Below, one piece after another: positions 31,900-40,523 of a stretch of DNA of 43,203 nt (its first letter is position 1; each line of letters opens with the position of its first letter). Below the pieces are notes generated by a model. It made no database searches, was not told the DNA's origin, and saw nothing but the letters and a program-made list of their open reading frames with translations. Both the position numbers and the translations under genes were made by a program. The stretch comes from Eubacteriaceae bacterium UBA6119 (GTDB taxonomy: Bacteria; Bacillota; Clostridia; Eubacteriales; UBA1433): NCBI GenBank assembly GCA_002423395.1, contig DIVZ01000009.1, positions 1 through 43,203 on the forward strand, in the 5' to 3' direction.

Positions 31900-31930
31900 A
31901 AAGTCTTCAAAATATATTGGAGACTTTAAT
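31900..31930 (+). terminator. terminator-like hairpin after the VOC gene
   Basis: AAAGTCTTC (31900-31908) with GGAGACTTT (31919-31927), including one wobble pair; only a short T-run follows, so efficiency is uncertain. Confidence 0.55.
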
Positions 31931-31977
31931 TATTAATATTATAATAAATAGGACTATATTTAATCGAAGGATAAAAG

Positions 31978-32664
31978 ATGAAAAATATTGACACGGTAAT
32001 ATTTGACTTGGACGGAACGCTGCTTGACACTATTGAAGATTTGACTGACAGCGTTAATTACATATTAACAAAGTATAACTATCCGATTCGCAGTATAGAT
32101 GAGGTAAGAAGTTTTGTAGGCAACGGCATGAGGCGGCTAATTGAACTGTCAGCTCCTAACGAGCTTGCTGAAAATGTGCATGAAAATTTGTTTGCGGAAC
32201 TCAAGGAGTACTATACTGCTCACAGCAATATAAAAACAAAGCTGTATCTCGGAATTTTGGAATTGCTCGACTATCTTAAATCTAATGAATATAAAACAGC
32301 TATTGTTTCGAATAAAAATCATGCCGCTGTATGCGAATTAAAGGAGATATATTTTAAAGATTATATAGAAATCGCGATAGGGCAGCAGGAAGGAATAAGA
32401 CACAAGCCTTACGCCGACTGTGTGTTCTCGGCTCTTCAAAATCTAGGGTGCGAACGCGAAAACGCAGTATATATAGGAGATTCGGAAGTTGATGTAAAAA
32501 CAGCGCAGAACGCGGGTACTGCCTGCATTGCGGTAAGCTGGGGGTTTCGATCAAGACGAGAATTAATCGAAGCGGGCGCAGAGATTATAGTCGATGACAC
32601 CGCGGAAATTATTGCGATACTCGAAAAGAGCAGGAGCTCTTATACTTCGCCAGAAACCGTATAA
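31978..32664 (+). CDS. HAD-superfamily phosphatase (phosphoglycolate phosphatase-like)
   Basis: 228 residues. Motif I is FDLDGTLLDT (nucleophile D10, D12). A helical cap follows (about 15-85), then motif II with VSNKNH, motif III lysine near HKPYAD, and motif IV YIGDSEVDVKTAQNAG. Closest in pattern to Gph/PpaX phosphatases, but HAD specificity cannot be told from sequence. AAGGA lies five bases before the ATG. Stands alone between the VOC and DUF1015 genes. Confidence 0.88.
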   Translation: MKNIDTVIFDLDGTLLDTIEDLTDSVNYILTKYNYPIRSIDEVRSFVGNGMRRLIELSAPNELAENVHENLFAELKEYYTAHSNIKTKLYLGILELLDYLKSNEYKTAIVSNKNHAAVCELKEIYFKDYIEIAIGQQEGIRHKPYADCVFSALQNLGCERENAVYIGDSEVDVKTAQNAGTACIAVSWGFRSRRELIEAGAEIIVDDTAEIIAILEKSRSSYTSPETV

Positions 32665-32810
32665 TACATATATCAGCAAAATGTGCCATTATTTCCCAGG
32701 CAATAAGTTAAAACGGAATTGTTTTTATACTAATAATAATGTATTATATTTAGCGGTATATTGATACGAAGTAACTTAAATAAATCATTGATTATCAAGG
32801 AGAGAATATT

Positions 32811-34079
32811 TTGACTGAAAGATTATTTTTGCCGGCGGATATATTGATACCTAAAGGCGTTTACATGCCGACGTGGAGCGTGGTTGCTTGCGACCAGTTT
32901 ACTTCGCAGCCCGAATATTGGGATGAAGCGGATAAAAATGTAGGCGTTCTGCCTTCAACTTTAAGGCTGATGCTTCCCGAGGCGTATTTGAATACGAAAG
33001 ACACGGAATTTGAAGCAAAAAAAGCCAGTGAAAATATGCAGGAATATATAAATCAAGGCGTATTCAAGATAATAAAAGATTCATTTATATATACAGAGAG
33101 AACTCTTGCGGACGGAAAAGTGCGTAAAGGACTTCTTGGCGCGCTCGATTTGGAATACTATGACTACAGCAAAAATTCAACTTCACCGATACACGCAACA
33201 GAGGGAACAATTGAGGACAGACTGCCGCCGAGAGTGAAAGTGCGCAAGGACGCGCCGCTTGAAATGCCGCATATTATGGTGTTTATAGACGATATTGATT
33301 TTTCGGTAATTGAACCTGTGGCGGAGTCAAAACAAAAATTAAGCAAACTTTACGATTTTGAATTAATGGCAGAAGGCGGACATATTGCCGGCTGGCAGAT
33401 ATCTAAAGGTAATTCTGACAGTTTATTAAAAGCTCTTGATAATTTATCCGAACCGGCAGAAATAAAAAGAAAATACGGAAGGGATATTGAAAATCCCGTA
33501 ATATACGCTATAGGCGACGGCAACCACAGCCTTGCCACGGCAAAACTTTGCTGGGAGGAGTTAAAACCGAATCTATCGGATAGTGAAAAAGAAAATCATC
33601 CTGCAAGATACAGCCTTGTGGAGCTTGTAAATATACACGATGACGCAATTTCATTCGAACCTATTCACAGAGTAATTTTTGATACTGATGCGAAAGAATT
33701 CTCGGAAGGCGCAAAGAAATTTTGGGAAGGAAAAAATAAGGCCGAAGGCGGCGCACATAAGATAAGGTATATAACAGCAGAGGAACATAAAGACATTGAA
33801 GTAAAAGGGCTGACTATCGGCGAATTAATTGGATTTAACGATGAGTATTTACAGAGCTATATTAAATGTTACGGCGGAAAAATAGACTATATACACGGTG
33901 ACAACACATGCACGCAGATGGCATGCGGTGAAAATTGCGCCGGAGTATTGCTTCCCAAAATGAAGAAAACAGAGCTTTTCACGTCTGTTATGAGCAGCGG
34001 AGTTTTTCCGAAAAAAAGTTTCTCTATAGGACACGCGGAAGATAAAAGATATTATCTTGAATGCAGAAAAATAAAATAA
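32811..34079 (+). CDS. DUF1015 family protein
   Basis: 422-residue cytoplasmic protein. The N terminus, PADILIPKGVYMPTWSVVACDQFTSQPEYW, and the central GDGNHSLATAKLCWEE are signatures of DUF1015, a conserved family of unknown biochemical role, often found near serine/phosphoglycerate genes in Firmicutes. The start is TTG 32811, supported by AAGGAG eight bases upstream. A possible promoter (TTGTTT 32719, TATTAT 32742, spacer 17) precedes it. The gene ends before the MarR promoter without a clear terminator. Confidence 0.85.
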   Translation: MTERLFLPADILIPKGVYMPTWSVVACDQFTSQPEYWDEADKNVGVLPSTLRLMLPEAYLNTKDTEFEAKKASENMQEYINQGVFKIIKDSFIYTERTLADGKVRKGLLGALDLEYYDYSKNSTSPIHATEGTIEDRLPPRVKVRKDAPLEMPHIMVFIDDIDFSVIEPVAESKQKLSKLYDFELMAEGGHIAGWQISKGNSDSLLKALDNLSEPAEIKRKYGRDIENPVIYAIGDGNHSLATAKLCWEELKPNLSDSEKENHPARYSLVELVNIHDDAISFEPIHRVIFDTDAKEFSEGAKKFWEGKNKAEGGAHKIRYITAEEHKDIEVKGLTIGELIGFNDEYLQSYIKCYGGKIDYIHGDNTCTQMACGENCAGVLLPKMKKTELFTSVMSSGVFPKKSFSIGHAEDKRYYLECRKIK

Positions 34080-34086
34080 TATATTA

Positions 34087-34154
34087 TTGACAAAATAATT
34101 AAAGTAATTATATAATAGTTGGCAATTGCAACAGTTGTAAATGCCAACTATTAT
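34087..34154 (+). promoter_or_regulatory. marR-type promoter with nested inverted-repeat operator
   Basis: TTGACA (34087-34092), 18-base spacer, TATAAT (34111-34116). A perfect 13-bp inverted repeat, ATAATAGTTGGCA (34112-34124) and TGCCAACTATTAT (34142-34154), overlaps the -10 and start site. Nested in it is TTGCAAC-A-GTTGTAA (34126-34140), typical of MarR sites. Autorepression by the downstream MarR protein is likely. Confidence 0.65.
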
Positions 34155-34173
34155 TTTATTTGGAGATGGAAAT

Positions 34174-34587
34174 ATGGATACTTTTTCTGTTATTATGCGC
34201 TACAGTAGAAGTTTTCTTGAGAAAAGATTAAAGCAATACGATATAAATTATAACGAGCAGATAATGATTATGTATATATCTAAAAACGAGTATACAAATC
34301 AAGATAATATAGCAAAGAATTTTATGACCGATAAGGGAACAGTTGCGAAGGCTATTAAAAAATTAGAAGAAAAAGGGCTTATTATAAGAAAAGAAAATCC
34401 AAGCAATAAGCGTGAGAATATAATAACATTGTCGACAAAAGGCCAAGACATAATCTGTTATATGAATAAACTGCTTATAGAGTGGCAGGAGATTGTATTT
34501 AAAGACTTCAGCGAGGAAGAAATTGACCAGATGAAAAAATTAGCGGGAAAAGTACTTAAAAATATCGCAAGCGAGGAAGACAGATGA
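34174..34587 (+). CDS. MarR-family transcriptional regulator
   Basis: 137 residues with the winged helix typical of MarR: EQIMIMYISKNEYTNQDNIAKNFMTDKGTVAKAIKKLEEKGLI, then the wing RKENPSNKRENIITLS. ATG 34174 has GGAG about nine bases upstream; the ATG at 34141 lies within the operator repeat and is rejected. The last four bases overlap the exporter gene, so the pair forms a drug- or metabolite-responsive efflux operon. The effector is unknown. Confidence 0.88.
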   Translation: MDTFSVIMRYSRSFLEKRLKQYDINYNEQIMIMYISKNEYTNQDNIAKNFMTDKGTVAKAIKKLEEKGLIIRKENPSNKRENIITLSTKGQDIICYMNKLLIEWQEIVFKDFSEEEIDQMKKLAGKVLKNIASEEDR

Positions 34588-36881
34588 CAAAAACGGTAAA
34601 TACAAAGAAAAATTTCGCCCTAATTATGGCTGTTTATTTATTCGGCATATTTATGGGCGCGCTTGACACCGGGATTGTTACGCCCGCAAGGACTGTTATA
34701 CAAAACAATTTGCTTGTTGATGAAAAAACCGGCATATGGATGATTACCATTTATACGCTGGCATACGCGGCAAGCATTCCGATAATGGGAAAGCTTGCCG
34801 ATAAATACGGAAGAAAATATATTTATCTTTTCAGCATATTATTATTTGGTATAGGCTCACTTTTCTGCGGACTTGCGCAGAATTTCAACAGTTTTACGGT
34901 ATTGTTAATTGCGAGAGTGATTCAGGCAATCGGCGGAGGCGGTATACTGCCTGTTGCGACTGCGGAGTTCGGAACGACGTTTCCCGCTGAAAAGAGAGGA
35001 ATGGCGCTCGGGCTTGTGGGCGGAGTGTACGGCATTGCCAATATTTTCGGCGCATCCGCAGGCAGCGCGATACTTGATTTGTTCGGCGCAAACAACTGGC
35101 AGTTTATATTCTATATCAATGTTCCTATTACAATTTTTATTTTAATAGCAGGTTTTATATCTCTTCCCAACACTAAGGAGAAGAATATTAAAAAAACAGA
35201 TATAATAGGAATATTTATTCTGACAGTTATGGTGCTTAGCCTAATGTATGGGCTTAAGAATATTGACTTTTTTAATTTTAAAGAAACAATGTCAAGCACG
35301 GACGTTTATCCGTTCCTTATAATATTTTTTGCTCTTGTGCCCATATTTATATTTACTGAAAAAAAAGCCGCAGACCCTGTTTTAAATCTTGATTATTTTA
35401 AAAATTCAAGAACCTTAATAACACTAATATTATCGTTTATTACCGGTGTGGTAATAATGGGAATGATATTTGTGCCGCAGTTTTCAGAAAATGCGATGAA
35501 AATTGTTTCAGGCAAAGGCGGATATTTTGTAATAATACTTGGTGTTTTCGCGGGTATAGGTGCGCCTCTTTCGGGAAAATTTATTGATAAATTCGGAGTA
35601 AGAATAGTGCTGGGGTTCGGGTTTTTTATATCCATTGCAGGAGCGCTTTTTTTAATACTCATAGCAGCGGTAAATCCAAATACTTTAACGGTAATAACAA
35701 GTCTCATTTTAATGGGCACGGGGATAGGCTTTACAATGGGAACGCCGCTTAACTACATGATGCTTGACAATACAAAAAAAGAAGAATCCAATTCTGCCAT
35801 GGCGGCGGTATCGCTTGTGCGTTCAATGGGGACTGTAATCGCCCCCGCTATAATGATAGCTTTTCTTGCGAACGCGGGCGCATCGGTGCAGGATAATATT
35901 ATGAACGTGCTTCCCAAACAGATAACAATGCCCCCTCTTCCTTACGCGCAGGAGCTTAACGATGAATTTAATGAATTAAAAAGCGATAAAAATTTTAAAG
36001 ATAAATTCGCGGGTATTGATATACCGGATCTGACAAAACAGACAGTAGAGATTAGTTTTTCTGACGATAGCGATGTCACAATACCCGAAGAACTTATAGA
36101 GATGATGAAAACTTCGGATGTAACTACTATTACTAAAAACACGGAGACATTCGCAGACAGGATGTTTGATATTATGTCTGATGATATTAAGTCGGATATC
36201 TACAGCGGAATAGATAAGGGAATTAACGGAATAAACGACGGAATAAAAGATATGAATAAAACTATTGGGGATATGCAAAGCGCATATGACGGGATAGGCA
36301 AAGGAATACAGGGTATGCAAGCGGCTATAAGCGGACAAAAAACCGCTGTCAGTCAATTGGAAGGTGTGTATTCAATGATAACCTCATCCTTGCCTCCGGA
36401 TTTTCCGACAAATACGCCTATCAATTTGCTAGACTATATTCCGCCGTATGTGCTGAGCAGTATGCCTGATGACGTTATAAATGAGTTAAGTGAAATTGGT
36501 TCGATAGATGAACTTAAAGAAACAATAGACGGATTAAAAACATCAATAAATACGCTTGAAGCTAAAGTGAGTGACAACGAAAAAAGCAGGGCAAGTATGT
36601 TAAGCGCGATTAATTCCATAAAAAGCGCAAGAAGTGAAATGAAAGACACTGTATGGAAAATGACGGAGCTTAAAAAAGCAGTGCCATCGGCGTTTGAGAC
36701 GGCTAAAGAAAACTATATAAAAGAAATTGACAAAAATGGCGAAGAGATAGAAAGAGTATTTCAAAATACGTTGAACGAAGGGTTTAAGCAGGTGTATTTG
36801 GTAGTGGCGATAGCCTGCGCGATAGCTTTAATAATATTCGCTTTTTATAAGAAAAAAAATATAGAAGAAAATCAGATATAA
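34584..36881 (+). CDS. MFS exporter (DHA2-like) with large extracytoplasmic coiled-coil insert
   Basis: 765 residues. Residues 1-430 form an ordinary drug:H+ antiporter-2 type transporter, with motif A GKLADKYGRKYIYLF after helix 2 and RVIQAIGGGGILPVA in helix 4. In place of a short last loop, about 300 residues (432-734) precede the final helix (735-757). The insert is hydrophilic with repeated GI-x-x-GI spacing (GIDKGINGINDGIKDMNK and others) and long helices, reminiscent of YhgE/Pip extracellular coiled coils. It would sit outside the membrane and could reach through the wall. Terminator follows. Confidence 0.88.
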   Translation: MTKTVNTKKNFALIMAVYLFGIFMGALDTGIVTPARTVIQNNLLVDEKTGIWMITIYTLAYAASIPIMGKLADKYGRKYIYLFSILLFGIGSLFCGLAQNFNSFTVLLIARVIQAIGGGGILPVATAEFGTTFPAEKRGMALGLVGGVYGIANIFGASAGSAILDLFGANNWQFIFYINVPITIFILIAGFISLPNTKEKNIKKTDIIGIFILTVMVLSLMYGLKNIDFFNFKETMSSTDVYPFLIIFFALVPIFIFTEKKAADPVLNLDYFKNSRTLITLILSFITGVVIMGMIFVPQFSENAMKIVSGKGGYFVIILGVFAGIGAPLSGKFIDKFGVRIVLGFGFFISIAGALFLILIAAVNPNTLTVITSLILMGTGIGFTMGTPLNYMMLDNTKKEESNSAMAAVSLVRSMGTVIAPAIMIAFLANAGASVQDNIMNVLPKQITMPPLPYAQELNDEFNELKSDKNFKDKFAGIDIPDLTKQTVEISFSDDSDVTIPEELIEMMKTSDVTTITKNTETFADRMFDIMSDDIKSDIYSGIDKGINGINDGIKDMNKTIGDMQSAYDGIGKGIQGMQAAISGQKTAVSQLEGVYSMITSSLPPDFPTNTPINLLDYIPPYVLSSMPDDVINELSEIGSIDELKETIDGLKTSINTLEAKVSDNEKSRASMLSAINSIKSARSEMKDTVWKMTELKKAVPSAFETAKENYIKEIDKNGEEIERVFQNTLNEGFKQVYLVVAIACAIALIIFAFYKKKNIEENQI

Positions 36882-36895
36882 TATTATGATACAAG

Positions 36896-36920
36896 ACCGC
36901 CTATAAGGCGGTTTTTGTTT
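36896..36920 (+). terminator. Rho-independent terminator of the MarR-MFS operon
   Basis: ACCGCC (36896-36901) with GGCGGT (36907-36912), loop TATAA, then a T-rich run. Confidence 0.85.
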
Positions 36921-36961
36921 TGGTTAAAAAATAAAACCTTGCACATAATTATAAAAAAATG

Positions 36962-36991
36962 TTGATATGAACACATAGTTCATAGTATATT
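36962..36991 (+). promoter_or_regulatory. promoter with palindromic operator in the spacer
   Basis: TTGATA (36962-36967), 18-base spacer, TATATT (36986-36991). The inverted repeat ATGAAC/GTTCAT (36967-36972, 36978-36983) fills the spacer, where a bound dimer would block polymerase. Confidence 0.55.
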
Positions 36992-37024
36992 ATTATCTAC
37001 AAAATAAAAAACGGAGAACTTAAT

Positions 37025-37540
37025 ATGGACATGGAAAAAATTTGCTTTGAGATAGACATAGAAACTGCCCATAAGTTTAACGCGGCTTTAATGTTAAATA
37101 AAGAAGAATTAAACAGTGCGCTTGATAGATGTATAAAATTATATATTAAAGAAACTTTTTTAACCGCGGCGGACAGTAACGACAGAAAAACTGAAATTGC
37201 GGAAAATACGGCTGCTGTTGACAGCAATTTCGCGAAAGCAAGAAAGCTGATTCCGAAATGGGCGCAAAACCCGACACAAAACAATTATAAAATTATAAAG
37301 GCATATTTTACTGTATTAGACGAGAGAGGAATTGTATCGTTTAAGGATTTAGTAAAGTTATGCACAGATAAATATAACTATCCCCAGATGTATGTCGCGG
37401 ATTTCAGGGGCAATTTTGAGAAGCTGAAAACTGATGTGGGAAACTCAAGCGGAAAAGTGTTTAACATTACTTATGATATTGTAGAGATATGGGATGAAGT
37501 AGTGGATGTTTTGCTGGAATATAAGAAATATTTTGTGTGA
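37025..37540 (+). CDS. hypothetical protein with RHH-like N terminus
   Basis: 171 residues of unknown function. The first 45 (ICFEIDIETAHKFNAALMLNKEELNSALDRCIKLYI) have the strand-helix-helix pattern of RelB/CopG-like DNA-binding proteins. The rest (about 65-171) is a mixed domain I do not recognise, with IIKAYFTVLDERGIVSFKDLVKLC suggesting a second helical module. GGAG is nine bases before the ATG. It has its own promoter with an operator-like palindrome and its own terminator. No toxin partner is adjacent on the same strand. Confidence 0.7.
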   Translation: MDMEKICFEIDIETAHKFNAALMLNKEELNSALDRCIKLYIKETFLTAADSNDRKTEIAENTAAVDSNFAKARKLIPKWAQNPTQNNYKIIKAYFTVLDERGIVSFKDLVKLCTDKYNYPQMYVADFRGNFEKLKTDVGNSSGKVFNITYDIVEIWDEVVDVLLEYKKYFV

Positions 37541-37611
37541 TTTCTATATATTTATATAAGTAGCATAAAGAGATAAGGTAATTAGAGAAAGTAAGAGAGT
37601 TAATACAATAG

Positions 37612-37634
37612 AAACCGCCGAAAGGCGGTTTTTT
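37612..37634 (+). terminator. Rho-independent terminator (GAAA tetraloop)
   Basis: AAACCGCC (37612-37619) with GGCGGTTT (37624-37631) around a GAAA loop, then T to 37634. It ends the RHH-like gene; three T on the other strand may also help end the convergent HEPN gene. Confidence 0.85.
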
Positions 37635-37639
37635 AAATA

Positions 37640-38509
37640 TTATTCTATATGATATGGATTATCGCCAAAGGCGGATTCGTTTAATACTTTGATATAAGCT
37701 TCTTTATCATTGAGAATATCTGTTTTAATTATCATGCATTTAAGAATTTTACGGACATATTCACTCAATTCATATAGTGTATCTTCTTTTATGTTCACTG
37801 AGTTGCCTGCGTGAATAAATTGTGACCGATAATTGTAAAAGTTTATAATATTTTCATTTATTTCATTGCTATCAAATTCTGTTTTACCTAAAAATACTGC
37901 TATGTTATGTGATAATTTTTTTGTTTTTCGATATTTATCATCTTTTGACAAAAAAAGGATTTCTAAAGTAATAATTAACAAAATAAAACGCAGATTAATA
38001 TTATCAGATTGTAAACACAGATAAAAAGTATCTAACGCAGTTTTTAAAAAAATATTCAAATTAATGTAATTGTATATATTTAAAAAGGGCTGTAATTTGT
38101 CTTTTTCAATAGGACTATTTTTTGTATTATATCTATCAAATTGCAAAATATCAGGTAAACCATCACCCGCAGGACCGCTTATGATATTATTTTTTCTTCT
38201 TCCTAATACAGTGAATTTTATAAAAGCATTTGTATCATAATAAATATGTAAAGCTATATTAAAAGATTTTTGAATATCAAATAAATCAGGTTCATTTTGC
38301 TCTAATTCTTTGCATAATATAAACCATTGTTTTTTTATATTTCCGCGGTCACGGCTTTTTAACCATTCAATTTCATTTGCCGGAAGCCAGTAGCTAAGCC
38401 AATCTTCATTTACTTTAAGTAATTTATATCCTTGGAATTCTAATCCTTCCAATGTTTCATCGCCATTTTCTAAAAAGTACATACGCATTCGTTCAAATTT
38501 CTCTTCCAT
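37640..38509 (-). CDS. Apea-like HEPN-domain protein
   Basis: 289 residues. The C-terminal third ends with the HEPN ribonuclease signature R-x4-H: R228 and H233 in NYRSQFIHAGN, preceded by a helix LRFILLIITLEILFL and KLSHNIAVFLG, as in Apea-like HEPN proteins. The N-terminal 180 residues are unrecognised. HEPN proteins of this kind often act as RNases in abortive defence or stress. ATG 38509 has AAAAGG about eight bases upstream; the longer reading (to 38668) adds a low-complexity N terminus without a ribosome binding site. Lone gene beside the S10 operon, rich in AT, so possibly acquired. Confidence 0.75.
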   Translation of the reverse strand: MEEKFERMRMYFLENGDETLEGLEFQGYKLLKVNEDWLSYWLPANEIEWLKSRDRGNIKKQWFILCKELEQNEPDLFDIQKSFNIALHIYYDTNAFIKFTVLGRRKNNIISGPAGDGLPDILQFDRYNTKNSPIEKDKLQPFLNIYNYINLNIFLKTALDTFYLCLQSDNINLRFILLIITLEILFLSKDDKYRKTKKLSHNIAVFLGKTEFDSNEINENIINFYNYRSQFIHAGNSVNIKEDTLYELSEYVRKILKCMIIKTDILNDKEAYIKVLNESAFGDNPYHIE

Positions 38510-38662
38510 AACTACGCCTTTTTTTAATAAGATATTTACATTTATATTAAATATTATATAATTCATTATAACATTTGAAACGCTATGCACAATACTATTT
38601 GTAATGCAATTATTACAGATAATAAAATTATAATTTTTTTTAATTAAATAGTAAAAAAATAC

Positions 38663-38691
38663 TTGCAATTATTTTAAATATGATATATTCT
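38663..38691 (+). promoter_or_regulatory. S10 operon promoter
   Basis: TTGCAA (38663-38668) with TATTCT (38686-38691) at 17 bases; a TATATT at 38684 is an alternative. Transcription would start near 38698. Confidence 0.5.
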
Positions 38692-38697
38692 ATTTAA

Positions 38698-38880
38698 GCT
38701 GTAGTTTTATGCGAAGATGCGGAAGGTTGCCGCTATGGCGGGTAATTTCCGCGGAGTATGTCCGAAAAAGTAAACGGGCGGAAAATAATTCTTACATCTT
38801 ATAAAAAAAAGAGGGTGAACACCCGGATGAGTGTAGGGATTAAAGCTCCAAAAACACGCAATTAAAGTAGTTTTTAAGGA
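38698..38880 (+). ncRNA. structured leader of the S10 operon
   Basis: The 190-base leader is rich in nested complementarity. AAGATG (38714-38719) pairs with CATCTT (38795-38800) and encloses GCCGC/GCGGG-type and TTTCCGC/GCGGAAA stems. A short GGGTG/CACCC hairpin follows near 38813-38824. An r-protein (L4 in E. coli) commonly autoregulates this operon through its leader; whether this RNA does the same is inference. It fills most of the gene-free stretch 38510-38887. Confidence 0.6.
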
Positions 38881-38887
38881 GGAAAAT

Positions 38888-39196
38888 ATGGCAGCACAAA
38901 AAATCAGAATAAGGCTTAAAGCCTACGACCACATGCTGATTGATCAATCGGCGAAAAAAATAGTTGAGACAGCAAAACGCACAAACGCAGAAGTATCCGG
39001 CCCTATTCCGTTACCGACGGAAAAGGAAATTATCACAATTTTAAGAGCGGTTCACAAGTATAAAGATTCCAGAGAGCAATTCGAAATAAGAACGCACAAA
39101 AGACTTATTGATATACTTAACCCGACTCAAAAGACAGTTGATGCATTAATGAAGTTGGATTTGCCGGCAGGCGTTGATATTGAGGTCAAACTGTAA
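38888..39196 (+). CDS. rpsJ: 30S ribosomal protein S10
   Basis: 102 residues, complete. IRIRLKAYDHMLIDQSAKKIVETA, GPIPLPTEKE and KRLIDILNPTQKTVDALMKLDLPAGVDIEVKL are diagnostic. S10 is part of the small-subunit head and also acts in antitermination as NusE. AAGGAGG lies about six bases before the ATG. First gene of the S10 operon, behind a structured leader. Confidence 0.98.
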   Translation: MAAQKIRIRLKAYDHMLIDQSAKKIVETAKRTNAEVSGPIPLPTEKEIITILRAVHKYKDSREQFEIRTHKRLIDILNPTQKTVDALMKLDLPAGVDIEVKL

Positions 39197-39239
39197 TTAT
39201 GATTATTTTTACAAATAATCCACTAAGCAGGAGGTAATA

Positions 39240-39866
39240 ATGAAAAAAGCAATTATCGGGACAAAAATGGGAATGACACAAGTATTCAAAGAAGACGGCA
39301 CGATGGTGCCAGTAACTGTTATCAAAGCCGGTCCGTGTTCGGTTATTCAATTAAAGACAGTTGAAAACGACGGATACGAAGCAGTTCAATTAGGTTACGA
39401 AGATAAAAAAGAAAACAATACAAACAAATGTCAAAAAGGACATTTTGCCAAATCGGGCGTAGCGCCTAAAAAAGTAGTAAAAGAAATGAAATTCGAAAAC
39501 GCAGCAGAATACAATTTGGCAGATGAAGTTAAAGTTGATATTTTCCAGGTTGGGGACAGAGTCGACATTACCGGAACAAGCAAAGGCAAGGGATTCCAGG
39601 GCGGTATTAAGAGACACGGATACTCAAGAGGACCGATGGCTCACGGATCTAAATATCACAGAGCGTCGGGATCTATGGGAGCGTCAGCCACTCCGTCACA
39701 TGTTATGAAAGGCAAAAAACTTCCGGGACAAATGGGAAATGAACGTTCTACAATGCTCAATTTAGAAGTAGTGGTTGTAGATACGGACAAGAATGCATTA
39801 CTGGTAAAGGGGGCAGTTCCTGGAATAAGAGGAAGCGTTGTTACTGTAAGAGAAACAGTAAAATAA
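39240..39866 (+). CDS. rplC: 50S ribosomal protein L3
   Basis: 208 residues. KKAIIGTKMGMTQVFKEDG opens the protein, and GSKYHRASGSMGASATPSHVMKGKKLPGQMG is the loop reaching the peptidyl-transferase centre. It is an early-assembly 23S rRNA binder. AGGAGG lies about six bases before the ATG, and it is separated from rpsJ by 43 bases. Normal length. Confidence 0.98.
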   Translation: MKKAIIGTKMGMTQVFKEDGTMVPVTVIKAGPCSVIQLKTVENDGYEAVQLGYEDKKENNTNKCQKGHFAKSGVAPKKVVKEMKFENAAEYNLADEVKVDIFQVGDRVDITGTSKGKGFQGGIKRHGYSRGPMAHGSKYHRASGSMGASATPSHVMKGKKLPGQMGNERSTMLNLEVVVVDTDKNALLVKGAVPGIRGSVVTVRETVK

Positions 39867-39902
39867 TGCAACCGATATTATAATCAGGAAGGAGATACGA
39901 AC

Positions 39903-40523
39903 ATGCCGAAAATTGATGTTTTAAATATAAAAGGCGAAAAAGTAGATGAAATCACATTAAGTGATGCTATATTTGGCATTGAACCCAACGAAGCGCTTGT
40001 TCATCAGGTTGTGACAGCACAGCTTGCAAACAAACGCCAGGGAACTCAATCAGCCAAAACGAGAGCTGAAGTAAGCGGAGGCGGCAGAAAGCCGTGGAAG
40101 CAAAAAGGCACGGGACGCGCAAGAACAGGCTCTATCCGTAATCCGATATGGACAGGCGGCGGCATTATATTCGCGCCGAAACCCAGAGATTATGCTTTGC
40201 AGGTAAATAAAAAAATGAGAAGACTTGCAATGAAAAGCGTATTTAGCGCAAAATACAATTCAGGCGAACTTATTGTTTTAGATAAACTTGAAATTGCGGC
40301 GCCGAAAACCAAAGAAATGGTATCGATTCTTAATAACTTAAAAGCTCCGCAGGCGCTTATAGTGCTTGACAAAAAAGACGATAACGTTATAAGAAGCGCA
40401 AACAATATCCAAAAAGTGCAGACATCACAAGTAAATACGATTAATACCTATGATATGCTTAAATTCAATCATCTTATATTAACCGTAGATTCACTTAAAA
40501 AAATTGAGGAGGTGTATTGTTAA
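39903..40523 (+). CDS. rplD: 50S ribosomal protein L4
   Basis: 206 residues. The extended loop that lines the exit tunnel is visible: KQKGTGRARTGSIRNPIWTGGG. In E. coli L4 represses its own operon by acting on the S10 leader, so it is the candidate regulator of the leader RNA here. AAGGAG precedes the ATG. The stop overlaps the rplW start by one base (TAATG). Confidence 0.98.
   Translation: MPKIDVLNIKGEKVDEITLSDAIFGIEPNEALVHQVVTAQLANKRQGTQSAKTRAEVSGGGRKPWKQKGTGRARTGSIRNPIWTGGGIIFAPKPRDYALQVNKKMRRLAMKSVFSAKYNSGELIVLDKLEIAAPKTKEMVSILNNLKAPQALIVLDKKDDNVIRSANNIQKVQTSQVNTINTYDMLKFNHLILTVDSLKKIEEVYC

Noticed and set aside
38510..38668. 53-codon N-terminal extension of the HEPN protein
   Set aside because: Low-complexity N/I/F-rich sequence without a ribosome binding site; ATG 38509 has one.
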